Shown here piece by piece: positions 4,939-6,644 of a stretch of 6,644 bases of DNA. A program made the position numbers and the translations under genes. Origin of the DNA: Alphaproteobacteria bacterium (lineage in GTDB: Bacteria > Pseudomonadota > Alphaproteobacteria > Thalassobaculales > Thalassobaculaceae); contig JAPKDN010000186.1 of assembly GCA_028822575.1 (NCBI GenBank), positions 1-6,644 on the forward strand, given 5' to 3'. The stretch's first letter is position 1, and each line of letters opens with the position of its first letter. The notes beneath the pieces were generated by a model. That model was not told the DNA's origin, searched no databases, and was given only the letters and a program-made list of their open reading frames with translations.

Positions 4939-6512
4939 TGGAAGGCGCGGTCTCCGCGGCGCAAGAGCGCACGAGATCGCGCGAAATCTTTGCTCTCGTC
5001 TATTCGGTCTTTGTCGCTGGCCTCTGTTCCATAGTCTACGAACTGCTGATTGCGACCACTGTTTCCTACTTTCTTGGCGATAGTGTTAAGTATTTTTCGA
5101 TTACTATCGGCCTTTACATGGCGGCGATGGGTATCGGAGCTTATTGTTCGAAATACGCTGTTGCGAACCTTATTCGCAAGCTTGTCACTGCCGAAATCAT
5201 ACTCGGGTTGCTGGGTGGCTTTAGCATTCCGCTCCTTTATTTGGCTTATTCTCACTCCAATATTTTCATGCCGGTATATGCCGGATTGACGATAGGGATT
5301 GGACTTCTCATCGGTCTAGAGATTCCATTCCTAACACGGTTACTTGAGAAGTACGATTCCTTGCGCGTCAGCATCGCTCATGTGCTTGCGCTTGACTACT
5401 TGGGTGCGGTCTTTGCTACCGTCGCTTTTCCACTGCTGCTGTTGCCGTTTTTCGGTATCTTCAAAACGGGGCTGATTTTTGGTCTCATTAATATGAGCAT
5501 CGGCCTGTTGTTGGTTTGGTGTTTCGCTCCGGAACTTGGTGCACGAACACGGATTGTTTTCCGGGGGCTCTCGATTTTGATTATTGGCGCCATCGGGTTG
5601 GGATTCTTTTTTTCGAACAGCATCCTCAAAGTTTGGAGTAATGACGTCTATGACGGCCGCATTCTGCACACAGAGCGGACGCCCTATCAGCAGATCGTAC
5701 TCTCCAAATATCGCGACGATTTGCGGCTCTATCTCGACGGTAATCTACAATTTTCTTCGATTGACGAGTATCGCTACCATGAAGCGCTGATCCATCCGGC
5801 GATCTCGACATTAGTTGCCGAAGGGCGGACGGAACTCTCAGTCTTATTATTGGGTGGCGGTGACGGGCTCGCCGTGCGTGAGGTCGCCAAATACCCGCAA
5901 GTGGCGCGCGTTACATTGGTCGATCTTGATCCGGCCATCACTAACCTGGCGCGGGTGAATCCGCATTTACTCGCTTTAAATGAGAGAAGTTTGCTCGATA
6001 ACAAGCGGGTGCGGGTGATAAACCAAGACGCTTTTGCATTCCTGAGACAACGGCGAACACAATTCGACCTAATCGTCGGTGATCTGCCAGACCCGAACAA
6101 TACCGACCTCTCGCGCCTATACACGGAAGAATTTTATCGTTTGGTAAAAAGTAATCTTTCGCCTGGTGGCTTATTTGTTACCCAGGCGACCAGCCCAGTC
6201 TTTGCGAACAAGGCGTTTTGGGCGATCCATCGGACCGTCGAGAAAGTGTTCGGGCGTGCGCACCCTTATCACCTTTTGATCCCGTCATTCGGTGATTGGG
6301 GGTTCTCGCTGGCGGCCAACGCGCCCTTGGTATTTTCGGGAAAGATCACAACGTTTCCCATTGTGACTAGATTCATCGACGCGCAGGCGTTCGAGCGCAT
6401 GTCGATTTTCGAGCGAGACTTACTACCCGACCCTATGCCGTCCGTGAGCAGTATCGATCGACCCGTCATCCTGAAGTATTACCTTGAGGGATGGCGGCAT
6501 TGGGGAAGGTGA
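4938..6512 (+). CDS. Membrane-embedded spermidine-synthase-like polyamine aminopropyltransferase
   Basis: The product has 524 residues, against about 290 for soluble SpeE, because about 230 residues of membrane helices are fused in front. Numbering from ATG 4935, about seven helices occupy 18-230. The spermidine-synthase domain follows at about 233-480: TPYQQIV (249-255), LDGNLQFSSIDE (267-278), YHEALIH (281-287), SAM-binding GGGDG (307-311), VDLDP (329-333; the usual SAM-ribose acid is Glu, here Asp 330), DAF (365-367) and DLPDP (383-387), whose first Asp fits the catalytic base. The C-terminal YYLEGWRHW is typical of this membrane class. The enzyme family moves an aminopropyl group from decarboxylated SAM to a polyamine. 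After DLPDP the usual xGP loop is replaced by NNTDLSRLY, so the acceptor may not be putrescine. No SAM decarboxylase gene is seen in the window. The gene overlaps its upstream neighbour and is followed after 3 nt by another. Confidence 0.93.
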   Translation: MEGAVSAAQERTRSREIFALVYSVFVAGLCSIVYELLIATTVSYFLGDSVKYFSITIGLYMAAMGIGAYCSKYAVANLIRKLVTAEIILGLLGGFSIPLLYLAYSHSNIFMPVYAGLTIGIGLLIGLEIPFLTRLLEKYDSLRVSIAHVLALDYLGAVFATVAFPLLLLPFFGIFKTGLIFGLINMSIGLLLVWCFAPELGARTRIVFRGLSILIIGAIGLGFFFSNSILKVWSNDVYDGRILHTERTPYQQIVLSKYRDDLRLYLDGNLQFSSIDEYRYHEALIHPAISTLVAEGRTELSVLLLGGGDGLAVREVAKYPQVARVTLVDLDPAITNLARVNPHLLALNERSLLDNKRVRVINQDAFAFLRQRRTQFDLIVGDLPDPNNTDLSRLYTEEFYRLVKSNLSPGGLFVTQATSPVFANKAFWAIHRTVEKVFGRAHPYHLLIPSFGDWGFSLAANAPLVFSGKITTFPIVTRFIDAQAFERMSIFERDLLPDPMPSVSSIDRPVILKYYLEGWRHWGR

Positions 6513-6515
6513 CAA

Positions 6516-6644
6516 ATGTGGTTTTTCACGTTTTACATGCGTCGCCGAACTAGGCGCCGGCACCGACGCGATTTGGGACCGCGGATTCGCATTCTGCAGC
6601 GGTCTGGAACGGCGGTCGGTTATATCGCACTAATCGTCCTTGGC
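6516..6644 (+). CDS. Start of a basic, probably membrane-bound protein, cut by the window end
   Basis: The frame opens at ATG 6516, three nt after the aminopropyltransferase TGA, and stays open for all 43 codons to the edge. GGGGAAGG (6502-6509) lies 6 nt upstream and can serve as ribosome site. The product begins MWFFTFYMRRR, has a strongly basic cluster (RRRTRRRHRRD, residues 9-19), then RIRILQRSG, and enters a hydrophobic stretch (AVGYIALIVLG) that looks like the start of a membrane helix. This suits a cytoplasmic N-terminus and a membrane protein such as a small ion channel, which I recall from related operons, but too little is visible to name it. Confidence 0.7.
   Translation, partial: MWFFTFYMRRRTRRRHRRDLGPRIRILQRSGTAVGYIALIVLG

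Overview
The window looks like alphaproteobacterial chromosome. The reasons are the DMGGTTAK-type hydantoinase A, good Shine-Dalgarno sites, moderately GC-rich coding and a PspA gene set of a kind I recall from this class. The assignment is an inference from family resemblance, not from a marker gene. All supported genes lie on the + strand, and coding is dense.

Region 1 (2-1225) is the 3' part of a hydantoinase/oxoprolinase A-subunit gene. It enters from the left edge and ends at a TAA. It is catabolic and appears unrelated to what follows. A 128-bp gap (1226-1353) is the only real intergenic space. It holds two copies of the palindrome ATTGCAAT, a possible sigma-70 promoter and a perfect 7-bp hairpin just upstream of the next gene.

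Region 2 (1354 to the right edge) reads as one operon of at least seven genes with small gaps or overlaps. In order they are: a small acidic protein with a CesT/YbjN (secretion-chaperone-like) look, in the position of E. coli YjfI; a PspA/IM30 coiled-coil membrane-remodelling protein (YjfJ-like); a membrane-anchored DUF4178 protein (in the place of YjfK); a DUF350 membrane protein (YjfL-like) that is internally duplicated; a two-helix membrane protein with an extracytoplasmic domain; a very small Gly/Ser/His/Tyr-rich membrane protein; a membrane-embedded spermidine-synthase-like aminopropyltransferase; and the first 43 codons of another basic, probably membrane-bound protein cut by the window end.

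Taken together this resembles the poorly understood yjfI-yjfJ-yjfK-yjfL class of PspA operons, but with a membrane-fused aminopropyltransferase. The YjfC-type ATP-grasp enzyme of E. coli is not present in the window. The simplest reading is an envelope-stress or membrane-maintenance module in which PspA acts on the inner membrane while the transferase makes or attaches a polyamine-like group at the membrane. That role is inferred from gene content only.
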